The position numbers were made by a program, and so were the translations under genes. Shown piece after piece: positions 5,875 to 11,550 of a stretch of 11,550 bases of DNA; the first letter of the stretch is position 1; every line of letters starts with the position of its first letter. The notes beneath the pieces were generated by a model. That model was not told the DNA's origin. It saw nothing but the letters and a program-made list of their open reading frames with translations, and did no database searches. Origin of the DNA: Bacteroidota bacterium (GTDB lineage: Bacteria > Bacteroidota > Ignavibacteria > SZUA-365); contig JAGTUW010000021.1 in assembly GCA_018224345.1 (NCBI GenBank), positions 1 through 11,550 of the forward strand. Direction: 5' to 3'.

Positions 5875-8046
5875 CTACCTCATATGGGTCACAAGTTGTA
5901 TCTTCCTTTCACCTGCGCATTCGAGAGCCAACATATAGATTCCGGGAGTCAGGGATACAGAGGGAAGTCGTTTGTGATGTCTCCCTGCAGTTGTGATATT
6001 CTCCGTAATCCGAAGCATCTCCCTTCCGAGCAGATCGAAAAGAGTGACATGCACGGTGCCCGGGTGATACATATCGAATTTTACTTCAATGGATTCGCGG
6101 AAGGGGTTCGGATAGGCGGCAAGCAGGCGAAACTGTTGCGGCGCATTGAGCGCTTCCGTCGAAGTCGGTAATCCTGCCTTGTTTCTGTACAGCGCACCGT
6201 CTTCGGAGATGGCATAAAGAGAATTCAGTTCCGGGAGAAGCAGAAGGCGGCGGATGCGCAGGTCGGGGAAGCCCGCATTGAGTGCAGACCAACTCTGACC
6301 GCCGTTGCGTGTGATGCACACCCCTGCATCGTATGTCGCAGCTGCGACGATGCCGATATGATTCGTGATCAGAGAAGTCACGTACATTCCGGGCGAATCA
6401 GTATCTGTCGGGACCCAGGTAGCCCCTTGATCATTCGAGCGAAATACACCGGCACCGTAGCTCCCTGCAAAGAGCGTGCCATCGGGTGTACGTGTGAGGG
6501 CGGTAATATTCGGTTGCATGATGCCATTGTCTACGCGTGACCAACGTACACCACCGTCGGTACTGCGGAACAGCCCTTCACCGAACGACCCGGCGAGAAG
6601 CAATGTCCCGGAGACTGCGAGCACAGAACTGATGGGTGCTGAAGAAAAGGCCGTTTGGGTTTCGACCCATGTAGCACCTCCGTCGGAACTGACAAACAGC
6701 GTCCCTCGTTCCGTCCCTGCCAGAATCGTTCCATCCGGTGTCACAGCCGTAGAGAGCACAGTTTCGCCTGCAAGCGCATGGGACAGCGTTGTCCATATTG
6801 TTGCAGCATTTGCGAGGCGGCTGACCGTGCCGGACTCATCTATTGCAATGATGCTTGTATCAGGTAGACGCGCGAAGCTGCGGATACGAAAAGAATTCAG
6901 ACCATCTATCTGCTGTTTCCAGGCAGGTACTTTGTGGAAGTGGGTCTGCGCGTCCCCAGCGAACAGACAGTCCTCGCCCGCAACGATCAATCGTTTCCCC
7001 TGCAGGGCGAGCTCATGCACTTTTCCCATGACCAGCCCTTTCATGCGCAATGACCAGGTCTGCGCGTTATCACCGGAAACGAGCAAGCTGTCCGAACCGT
7101 AGAGCACGTAATAGCGACCGTCGAAATCGATTGTGGTAGCAGCGGGCTTTTCCCAATCCTGCAGCGTATTGCTCACATATTGCCAATTCCGGCCGTCTGT
7201 AGAAGAGTAGAATCCTGCGGAAGTGATTGCAACGAGTGGACCGCGTTTGTCCCGAAAAATCGATCGTACACGCATGGAGGGATCACCCGCCAGTCCCAGC
7301 CCTCCGCTCGCATCACTCCATTGGAAATCAGGTCGTGTTGCATGTTTGATCCCGGCGGTGGATGTTGCCGCCCAGGCGTCGTCACCTTCCGAATGGATAT
7401 GCAGGATTTCATTTTGTTCTATACCATCGTTCGCCTGCGACCATTGTCTGGTCCATGGAGTCTCGCCCTTTCCGGAGACATACACCGTCCCGGGCCTCAG
7501 ATAGATCAATGCACTGTTGTCGTCGAAAGCCGCAATGCCGCGGATTCTGGCGATTTCCGGAAAGTGCAAGCCGTTTATATAGTGATGCGCGACCCCTGTA
7601 TGATCCAGATACACGATTTTGAGCGGGTCGCAGAGAAGGTAATATGTGTCTTCTCCGGCGGGCGTGACGTAACCACCCCAGTTGCCGACTGCGCCTCCTT
7701 TGTACATCCAGGTAACGCCTGCATCGTGTGAAAGGAATACACCTGAGGTCCCTTTCCCTTCGTTTCTGAAATATGTGTTGAGCACCAACGTTTGTGGTGA
7801 TATGCGGGGATCGCCCACAAGTGAGTAAATGTCCCCGGGCAGGTTCCGGGAGTGGATCTCCCTCCAGAAACGGCCGCCATCATCGCTGCGGTACATTCCA
7901 TAGTACGAGGCAACATAGGTTACACTGTCGTCAAGCGTGAAAAGCTGTCTGAAGCCCAGATGGTTCACTTCATCGATACGACGCCATTCGTTGTACTGGG
8001 CCTGCACAACAAAGGTGCAGGTGAAAAGGAGAATTAAAAACCACAT
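5875..8046 (-). CDS. Exported Asp-box (BNR/sortilin-like) beta-propeller protein with T9SS sorting domain
   Basis: A 723-aa secreted protein. The ATG at 8044-8046 is chosen because it follows GGAGG (8051-8055) and opens a signal peptide, MWFLILLFTCTFVVQAQ, cleaved near residue 16. An upstream extension in the same frame is Pro/Arg-rich and not signal-like. The body carries at least eight Asp-box repeats of the S-x-D-x-G-x-x-W type, for example SDDGGRFW (54-61), SHDAGVTW (106-113), SSDGGATW, STDGGVRW and SNDQGATW. These sit on the blade turns of beta-propellers such as sialidases, sortilin-like and Ycf48-like proteins. No sialidase Arg triad or RIP motif was recognised, so an enzymatic role is not claimed. 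The last ~98 residues are a T9SS type A sorting domain (AAYPNPFRESIEVKFDM, LFDLLGREMLRI, LTPGIYMLALE). It converges with the + strand genes and probably acts on the cell surface or outside the cell. Confidence 0.88.
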   Translation of the reverse strand: MWFLILLFTCTFVVQAQYNEWRRIDEVNHLGFRQLFTLDDSVTYVASYYGMYRSDDGGRFWREIHSRNLPGDIYSLVGDPRISPQTLVLNTYFRNEGKGTSGVFLSHDAGVTWMYKGGAVGNWGGYVTPAGEDTYYLLCDPLKIVYLDHTGVAHHYINGLHFPEIARIRGIAAFDDNSALIYLRPGTVYVSGKGETPWTRQWSQANDGIEQNEILHIHSEGDDAWAATSTAGIKHATRPDFQWSDASGGLGLAGDPSMRVRSIFRDKRGPLVAITSAGFYSSTDGRNWQYVSNTLQDWEKPAATTIDFDGRYYVLYGSDSLLVSGDNAQTWSLRMKGLVMGKVHELALQGKRLIVAGEDCLFAGDAQTHFHKVPAWKQQIDGLNSFRIRSFARLPDTSIIAIDESGTVSRLANAATIWTTLSHALAGETVLSTAVTPDGTILAGTERGTLFVSSDGGATWVETQTAFSSAPISSVLAVSGTLLLAGSFGEGLFRSTDGGVRWSRVDNGIMQPNITALTRTPDGTLFAGSYGAGVFRSNDQGATWVPTDTDSPGMYVTSLITNHIGIVAAATYDAGVCITRNGGQSWSALNAGFPDLRIRRLLLLPELNSLYAISEDGALYRNKAGLPTSTEALNAPQQFRLLAAYPNPFRESIEVKFDMYHPGTVHVTLFDLLGREMLRITENITTAGRHHKRLPSVSLTPGIYMLALECAGERKIQLVTHMR

Positions 8047-8189
8047 TTTTCCTCCGGGTGAATGCGGGTTTACCGTGCAGTGCATTCTGCTGTTTCCGAA
8101 TGCAGCCGGATCGGGTAAGCCCACACATTGTTTTCGATAATCTCGCCGTCCTCTATACGGCGGCTTCTGTATAGGAGACACATGAGGGA

Positions 8190-8224
8190 GTAAAAAAAAT
8201 CCCACTGCTCAATGTTTTTTTTAC
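8190..8224. repeat. 10-bp A/T inverted repeat
   Basis: GTAAAAAAAA at 8190-8199 is the exact reverse complement of TTTTTTTTAC at 8215-8224, with a 15-base loop. An A-tract/T-tract repeat like this can work as a weak bidirectional terminator or as bent DNA; neither is shown. It lies upstream of the Asp-box protein gene. Confidence 0.5.
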
Positions 8225-8253
8225 GCTTCACAGATATCCGTGTATACAATAAT

Positions 8254-8283
8254 TGCAGGGGCGGTTCGCGAACCGCCCCTGCA
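8254..8283. repeat. Perfect 30-bp GC-rich palindrome (REP-like element)
   Basis: The left arm TGCAGGGGCGGTTCG (8254-8268) is followed with no spacer by its exact reverse complement (8269-8283). Palindromes with the GGGGCGGTTCGCGAACCGCCCC core are seen as dispersed intergenic repeats in many environmental bacterial genomes; this is from memory. An 18-bp segment covering the right arm and the next 8 bases (8274-8291) also occurs at 3918-3935. There is no T-run after it, so it is not a standard intrinsic terminator. Confidence 0.8.
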
Positions 8284-8321
8284 CGCGGTTTCTCCGATCA
8301 GGGAACACGGGTGTATCTCCC

Positions 8322-8350
8322 TTGTAGCTGAAAGGTGAGTTTGGTATTTT
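8322..8350 (+). promoter_or_regulatory. Candidate sigma70-type promoter of the tRNA-Arg fragment
   Basis: TTGTAG (8322-8327) and TATTTT (8345-8350) are separated by 17 bases, each matching the consensus at four of six positions. The tRNA 5' end lies 37 bases after the -10 element, a normal distance for a short tRNA leader. This is a weak match judged by eye. Confidence 0.35.
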
Positions 8351-8386
8351 TAATGATGGTGCGAGGCTGGTCATTGCATTCAATAC

Positions 8387-8432
8387 GCTCCCGTAGCTCA
8401 GGTGGATAGAGCATCTGCCTTCTAAGCAGGCG
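8387..8432 (+). pseudogene. Truncated tRNA-Arg(TCT) gene, 5' half only
   Basis: The sequence reads as the first ~46 bases of a tRNA: acceptor strand GCTCCCG (8387-8393), TA, D stem GCTC/GAGC (8396-8399 and 8409-8412), anticodon stem TCTGC/GCAGG (8414-8418 and 8426-8430) around the loop CTTCTAA. The anticodon TCT reads AGA, so it is tRNA-Arg. After two variable-loop bases the sequence becomes an AT-rich run (AAATGGATTTTTTTTG) with no T arm and no CGGGAGC to close the acceptor stem; the missing half was not found elsewhere in the window. It cannot make a functional tRNA. The break is most simply explained by insertion or recombination within the gene, tRNA genes being common integration targets. 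Confidence 0.85.
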
Positions 8433-8685
8433 AAATGGATTTTTTTTGTAAATTGTTTTCAATAGCTTACCGGAATTCGGAACAAAGTACGTGCGAAAAA
8501 TCGGAACAAAAATATGTCGATGCAGTAGCAGAATTAAGATCCATGTTCCGTTAAAAATTTAGCAGATAGTCGTTTTATTGAGCCGTATTCAACAGTCTAT
8601 GTTCCGAACGATGTGGGCAGTTTCTCTATAGTGCTTACTACTGAGTTCTGCGCCGAGGCTTACTTCGGAAGACCATTCTTCGTAT
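8433..8685. other. AT-rich non-coding stretch between the tRNA fragment and the 57-aa gene
   Basis: Apart from the CGGAACA repeat cluster no gene or RNA is recognised here. The stretch is visibly more AT-rich than its surroundings (T- and A-runs at 8440-8460, 8491-8515 and 8551-8580). It may be the degenerate end of a mobile element joined to the tRNA fragment. Confidence 0.5.
8478..8606. repeat. Cluster of four CGGAACA repeats, two direct and two inverted
   Basis: CGGAACA occurs on the + strand at 8478-8484 and 8502-8508 (24-base spacing, both within TCGGAACAAA) and on the - strand at 8544-8550 and 8600-8606. Four copies of a 7-mer in 130 bases are far above chance. The inward-facing pairs resemble the multiple transposase-binding sites at the ends of elements such as the IS21 or Tn7 families, or a multi-site operator. 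The block starts just after the tRNA break and contains no gene of its own. Confidence 0.6.
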
Positions 8686-8859
8686 TTATTGCTTCATAGT
8701 CACTCCGATCTTCACTTCCTCCCGACCCTCGACTGACTGATTCCCCTCCGTCGAGGCGATGATCACCGATTTCCCGCTGGAAGAGAGTCCGAATTCCTTT
8801 GACAGATCGACCTTGATCGTGAGAATGTCGCCTTCCAGCTTCATCTCGATATTTTTCAT
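8686..8859 (-). CDS. Conserved-looking 57-aa protein of unknown function
   Basis: A short gene with ATG at 8857-8859, GGAG 5 bases upstream, and TAA at 8686-8688. The protein begins MKNIEMKLEGDILTIKVDLS, continues with KEFGLSSSGKSVIIASTEGN (21-40), and ends EEVKIGVTMKQ. It alternates hydrophobic and polar residues in two strand-like stretches (3-19 and 30-37) around a Ser-rich S-S-S-G-K-S turn at 26-31, giving a small mostly beta protein. It resembles, from memory, a family of ~55-65-aa uncharacterised bacterial proteins with 'VDLSK-x-x-G-x-S-x-SGK-x-x-(I/V)AS-(T/S)-x-G'. The S-SGKS run looks P-loop-like, but the protein is far too small to be an NTPase and the residues before it do not fit Walker A. 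It lies 90 nt downstream of the L,D-transpeptidase on the same strand and may share its transcript. No function is assigned. Confidence 0.75.
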   Translation of the reverse strand: MKNIEMKLEGDILTIKVDLSKEFGLSSSGKSVIIASTEGNQSVEGREEVKIGVTMKQ

Positions 8860-8949
8860 GGTGGCTCCAGTTCCTATTGTGTGTGGAAGGTGATTGTCCT
8901 GAATGTACGCAATGTGTGAGTGGGATGTGAAAGATTCGATTCGCTGTAG

Positions 8950-9597
8950 TCATTCCTCCAGCACATACCCGTGCTTGTCCCACGTGTACTCCGGCACACG
9001 ATGATGATCGTTCCAGTACTCTCGAATCTTTTCCATACGCTCAAGGAACGTCGCATCCGCATCATTTCCCTGTTTCTTGAACAGCTGGATGAGTCGTTCG
9101 ACACGCTCAGGCTTCTCGCTGTAGAAGATCAGCACCGGGATCGGAAGGTTGTTCAGCTCCATCTTCAGTGCCTTCTCAATCGAGTCCATTTGATCGTTCC
9201 TCATGCCGATGCAACCAGATGACGCACACTTCCCGTGGATTCCGATGCCTCCACCAGTAGATCCCCGTGAACGGTCGAGAGCGTTCGGGTAGTTGATGTG
9301 AAGGGTCTTGTAGGAAGCACTCTTTGGATTGAAACTGGTGATGGCATAGATCCCTTCAGGCACCTGCTGATCGCCCTGAACTTTCTTCCTGCCAGCAAGG
9401 GAAGAGAGATCGCAGATTTCCCACTGCCTCTCCATCGTGCCAGCTTTCCAGACTTCGAGCCGGAGTTCCTGTTTGTAGATGACGATAACCGTCTGCGCTG
9501 GGGAGGGAGGTGAGATTCCGACGAAGAGTCCCACGAGGATGATCAACCTGAGAGCTACTTGTCTTGACTGCGAACGCAAGACTCTATGCACTTTCAC
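8950..9597 (-). CDS. L,D-transpeptidase of the YkuD/YafK type
   Basis: A 215-aa exported protein with the YkuD catalytic motif HGKCASSGCIGM: His121, Ser127, Gly128 and the nucleophile Cys129. L,D-transpeptidases of this type form 3-3 crosslinks in peptidoglycan, attach lipoproteins to it, or (the YafK/DpaA branch) release them; they act in the periplasm. The wide H-x-x-C-x-S-x-GC spacing is closest to the YafK branch. A signal peptide or anchor is seen at residues 16-34 (LRLIILVGLFVG, then PPSPAQ), with likely cleavage after residue 34. GTG 9597 is chosen as the start because it lies just before the Arg/Lys-rich n-region with AAGG 6 bases upstream; GTG 9591 and TTG 9624 are alternatives. The start overlaps the end of the upstream nuclease-like gene by 14 nt, so the two are probably co-transcribed. 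The C-terminal ~60 residues form a charged helical tail beyond the YkuD domain. Confidence 0.88.
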   Translation of the reverse strand: MKVHRVLRSQSRQVALRLIILVGLFVGISPPSPAQTVIVIYKQELRLEVWKAGTMERQWEICDLSSLAGRKKVQGDQQVPEGIYAITSFNPKSASYKTLHINYPNALDRSRGSTGGGIGIHGKCASSGCIGMRNDQMDSIEKALKMELNNLPIPVLIFYSEKPERVERLIQLFKKQGNDADATFLERMEKIREYWNDHHRVPEYTWDKHGYVLEE

Positions 9598-10777
9598 TGT
9601 CCGCCTTCTTCCTGATGGCTTCAAGAGTATCCTCGATAATTTTCTTCCAAGCGTCTTTGACCCTTATGAAATCGGTGATGCTTGGATATTCTCCGTCGCG
9701 CTTCACGCACCAACTCCATTCTTTGTACGAGTCGTCAACTGATCCGTTAATCAAGTCCGCTACTTGCTTCAGGTACTTGATGCCGATGCTCTTGTCACCG
9801 AGTTCCTCGGTCTTCGTTACGATACCGTAGAACCACACTTCACCATCTTCCTGAACTGAGGCGAAGTTGTAGGTGTCGTCTGCAGACTTCAAGTTCAGCG
9901 ACAGCTTCTTGCCACGACCGAGCTTCGGAAGGATGTTGAGATCGGATGATAGCTCTTGAACGAAACTATGGAATCCATCAGCCTGATCACGACCGATTGC
10001 ATCAGTGAGCCGCTCGTAAAATGCCTTCTCGGAGATTGTTTTGGGTTCACTCGGTTTGTCTGGTTTGCGAACTACCTCCTCGCCAGTCCTGAGGACAGTG
10101 CGCTCGATTTCCACTGTCCGCGGAAGGATGCGGGGAGTGATGACCAGTTCGCTCTTGTCCGGCTTTTGATAGACGGGAAGCTCGATGAGTGCGAGAGTGA
10201 AGTTCAAGTTGCCATTGCGCTGGATGTACTCCGCCATTTCTTTCATGTTCTCCCGGATGCCGTCCCCGATGATGGCGAGCAGGAAGCGACCTCGTTGGAG
10301 ATTATTCTGTACGCTGTCAATGAATCGCGGTTCCTCGATATCGGGGTAGTACTCGTGGATGATCTCAAAAAGGGAGCCGGTGCTGTCTTTCCTCGCACGC
10401 AAGCACTCAGCTTCAAACTTGGCGTAATCCCACTGAGCGATGTCCTTAGCGTAGTCCAGTACTTGACCGACAACCTTTCGTCTTGCCTCCGGATTCCTCC
10501 ACAGCATGCATTCCCCGATCGTGATGAACCCGTATTCGTTCAGGTACATCAGATCCACCGAGCCAGACTTGGTGGGAAGCTCTCTGCAGATTGGGATCAT
10601 GCCTGCAAATGTTGGTTCAAGCTCTTCTACGGGAAGGAGAGTGGGATTTTCGAAACAGATCCGTTGGATCCAGTCCTCATCGTATGTCCCTGTATCTGAT
10701 CCAGATACCAATGGGACACGTTCCAGTGTCGTGGCTTGATTCCCAATGATGATCGCTGGCGTGGTGTGCTGTTTCAT
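9584..10777 (-). CDS. PD-(D/E)XK nuclease-like protein with Met in place of the motif Lys
   Basis: A 397-aa cytoplasmic protein. Residues ~32-110 resemble a RecB/NucS-like PD-(D/E)XK core: GSVDLMYL with Asp75, ITIGECMLWRNPEARR with Glu89, and GQVLDYA giving the RecB-type QxxxY motif (Gln105, Tyr109). The expected E-x-K is E-C-M here: residue 91 is Met (ATG at 10507-10505), one base from a Lys codon. If so, cleavage activity may be lost or changed. Residues ~130-240 are mixed alpha/beta, a charged linker follows (near RKPDKPSEPKTISEK), and the C-terminal ~130 residues contain a beta-rich segment (KKLSLNLKSADDTYNFASV) and a helical tail. The ATG at 10777 is chosen for GGAGG 8 bases upstream; an in-frame extension to 10879 lacks a ribosome site. 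It is first in a - strand set with an L,D-transpeptidase. A role in DNA metabolism or defence is possible but not shown. Confidence 0.75.
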   Translation of the reverse strand: MKQHTTPAIIIGNQATTLERVPLVSGSDTGTYDEDWIQRICFENPTLLPVEELEPTFAGMIPICRELPTKSGSVDLMYLNEYGFITIGECMLWRNPEARRKVVGQVLDYAKDIAQWDYAKFEAECLRARKDSTGSLFEIIHEYYPDIEEPRFIDSVQNNLQRGRFLLAIIGDGIRENMKEMAEYIQRNGNLNFTLALIELPVYQKPDKSELVITPRILPRTVEIERTVLRTGEEVVRKPDKPSEPKTISEKAFYERLTDAIGRDQADGFHSFVQELSSDLNILPKLGRGKKLSLNLKSADDTYNFASVQEDGEVWFYGIVTKTEELGDKSIGIKYLKQVADLINGSVDDSYKEWSWCVKRDGEYPSITDFIRVKDAWKKIIEDTLEAIRKKADSESA

Positions 10778-11080
10778 GGCTGTCGCCTCCACAGGTCGGT
10801 CTCTGAGATCAGGATATCTGAAGATAAAAAATCGGTGCTGAAAATGGCGCACATTTCGCCTTTCTGGAACATGTTTCACCTATACACGATGGCTTATACT
10901 CTCGCATCGTAATCCACATTCATCGTCACAAACGCAGGATTGGGAATCTCACAAACGGCAAGTACATTTCACTGAACAGAGCATAACCGAGCGGGCTCTG
11001 CGTTGATTTGAGTGTGTAGACATGTGTCTAATGCGGGTTGTTTTGTATCTTGGGGCCCCACATTTGCTCAAGGAAATACC
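10778..11080. other. Divergent intergenic region and IS junction
   Basis: No gene is seen. The left part (10778-10990) should hold the promoter of the - strand nuclease-like gene; on the - strand a TATAAG at about 10896-10901 and a TATAGG near 10880 are possible -10 boxes, without a convincing -35. From about 10994 the sequence belongs to the insertion sequence. A short inverted repeat TAGACA-TG-TGTCTA (11017-11030) and the palindrome TGGGGCCCCA (11051-11060) lie inside the IS leader. Confidence 0.45.
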
Positions 11081-11550
11081 ATGCTGAACCCGACCGAACA
11101 TCTCTTCACGTTGGCACTTGGACTTGCTACGCCCTGGGAATGCAACGACGCTGCCTTTACGGAATCGGAATCGCATTTGGATCTGATTATCGCCTTCAAG
11201 AAAGGAAGCCGCTTCCCCTGTCCCGAGTGCGGTGAAGCTGACAAACCGGTCCATGACACTGTGGAGAGACACTGGCGTCATCTTGATTTCTTTCAGCATA
11301 CATGCACTATTCACGCTCGGGTACCTCGTGTTCGATGCCAGCATTGCGGTGTACACCAGGTTTCGGTTCCGTGGGCCAGATCCGGGAGTGGCTTCACACT
11401 TCTGTTCGAGGCGATCGTGCTTTCGATGACTCCGCATATGCCGGTACGTGCCATTGCCCGCCACCTGCGCACCGATGACAAGCGTTTGTGGACGATCCTC
11501 CGGCACTATGTGGCCGTAGCCAGGGATCAGGAGGAGTTTCACGAAGTGAC
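10994..11550 (+). mobile_element. Left end of an ISL3-family insertion sequence (continues past the window)
   Basis: The candidate terminal inverted repeat begins at GGCTCTGCGTTGATTTG (10994-11010); GGCTCT starts are typical of ISL3-family ends. The transposase ATG lies 87 bases inside, a usual distance for this family. ISL3 elements normally make 8-bp target duplications, so the left copy would be ACCGAGCG (10986-10993); the right end is outside the window, so neither boundary can be confirmed. Confidence 0.7.
11081..11550 (+). CDS. ISL3-family transposase, N-terminal part (cut by the window edge)
   Basis: The reading frame from ATG 11081 stays open to the right edge (156 codons, no stop), so only the N-terminus is present; full ISL3 transposases are usually 400-550 aa. 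Visible features are the ISL3 N-terminal zinc finger, CPECG at about residues 47-51 paired with CQHCG further on (CPEC...RVPRVRCQHCG), the typical RHLDFFQHTCTIHARVPR segment between them, and the beginning of the helical DNA-binding region (TLLFEAIVLSMTPHMPVRAIARHLRTDDKRLW). The DDE catalytic residues lie beyond the window. AAGGA sits 7 bases before the ATG. ISL3 enzymes carry out cut-and-paste or replicative transposition of their own element. Family assignment is confident; whether the element is intact cannot be seen. Confidence 0.88.
   Translation, partial: MLNPTEHLFTLALGLATPWECNDAAFTESESHLDLIIAFKKGSRFPCPECGEADKPVHDTVERHWRHLDFFQHTCTIHARVPRVRCQHCGVHQVSVPWARSGSGFTLLFEAIVLSMTPHMPVRAIARHLRTDDKRLWTILRHYVAVARDQEEFHEV

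Larger units (their letters stand above)
8047..8386. other. Intergenic region with several inverted repeats
   Basis: No gene is seen. On the - strand side it is the leader of the Asp-box protein gene. It holds hairpin-forming repeats TGCATTC/GAATGCA (8081-8087 and 8098-8104) and CGCCGT/ACGGCG (8144-8149 and 8157-8162), an A8/T8 inverted repeat (8190-8224), and the 30-bp palindrome at 8254-8283. The part nearest the tRNA fragment carries a candidate promoter, described separately. None of the hairpins is followed by a terminator-type U-run in the right orientation except the A/T repeat itself. Confidence 0.5.

Noticed and set aside
8660..8983. 107-aa - strand frame after the L,D-transpeptidase
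   Set aside because: Low-complexity Arg/His/Ser-rich product; the 57-aa frame on the same strand has a proper ribosome site and an ordered protein sequence.
9956..10699. 247-aa + strand frame opposite the nuclease-like gene
   Set aside because: Antisense shadow without motif; the - strand frame has a strong start and recognisable core motifs.
8542..10873. CATGTTCC near 8542 and GGAACATG near 10866 as terminal inverted repeats of one element
   Set aside because: Only eight bases match, which is expected by chance in a window of this size, and the flanks do not extend the match.
10949..11542. 197-aa - strand frame opposite the transposase
   Set aside because: Antisense to the clearly recognisable ISL3 zinc-finger region and without motif.

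Overview
This window most likely comes from a member of the Fibrobacteres-Chlorobi-Bacteroidetes superphylum (Bacteroidota, Ignavibacteria or Kapabacteria-like). The evidence is two secreted proteins ending in Por/type IX secretion (T9SS) type A sorting domains with the 'YPNP...G.Y' pattern, and an inositol-lipid gene cluster of the kind known from Bacteroidetes. No 16S or other marker gene is present, so the placement is inference.

Region 1 (237-3901, + strand) is a compact inositol-phospholipid cluster: myo-inositol-1-phosphate synthase, a small GtrA-like four-helix membrane protein, a CDP-alcohol phosphatidyltransferase (probable phosphatidylinositol-phosphate synthase) and a PAP2/AUR1-like membrane enzyme whose ATG overlaps the preceding stop. 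Together these would turn glucose-6-phosphate into inositol phosphate, attach it to CDP-diacylglycerol, and either dephosphorylate the product or pass the head group to another lipid such as a ceramide.

Region 2 (4075-8046) holds exported proteins. On the + strand are a T9SS-sorted protein whose signal peptide and body lie in different frames (apparent frameshift) and a 120-aa protein with one C-terminal membrane helix. Convergent to them on the - strand is a 723-aa Asp-box (BNR/sortilin-like) beta-propeller protein with signal peptide and T9SS sorting domain.

Region 3 (8047-8685) is non-coding and unusually structured: a perfect 30-bp GC-rich palindrome, an A8/T8 inverted repeat, the 5' half of a tRNA-Arg(TCT) gene that stops abruptly after the anticodon arm, and four copies of CGGAACA (two direct, two inverted) within 130 bp. 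It looks like an integration or transposition junction.

Region 4 (8686-10777, - strand) is an accessory three-gene set, read right to left: a PD-(D/E)XK-like protein whose expected catalytic Lys is Met, a YafK-type L,D-transpeptidase overlapping it, and a conserved-looking 57-aa protein below the usual ORF length cut-off. Region 5 (from about 10994 to the right edge) is the left end of an ISL3-family insertion sequence; its transposase runs off the window. Mobile or junction-like sequence on both sides suggests region 4 is accessory DNA.
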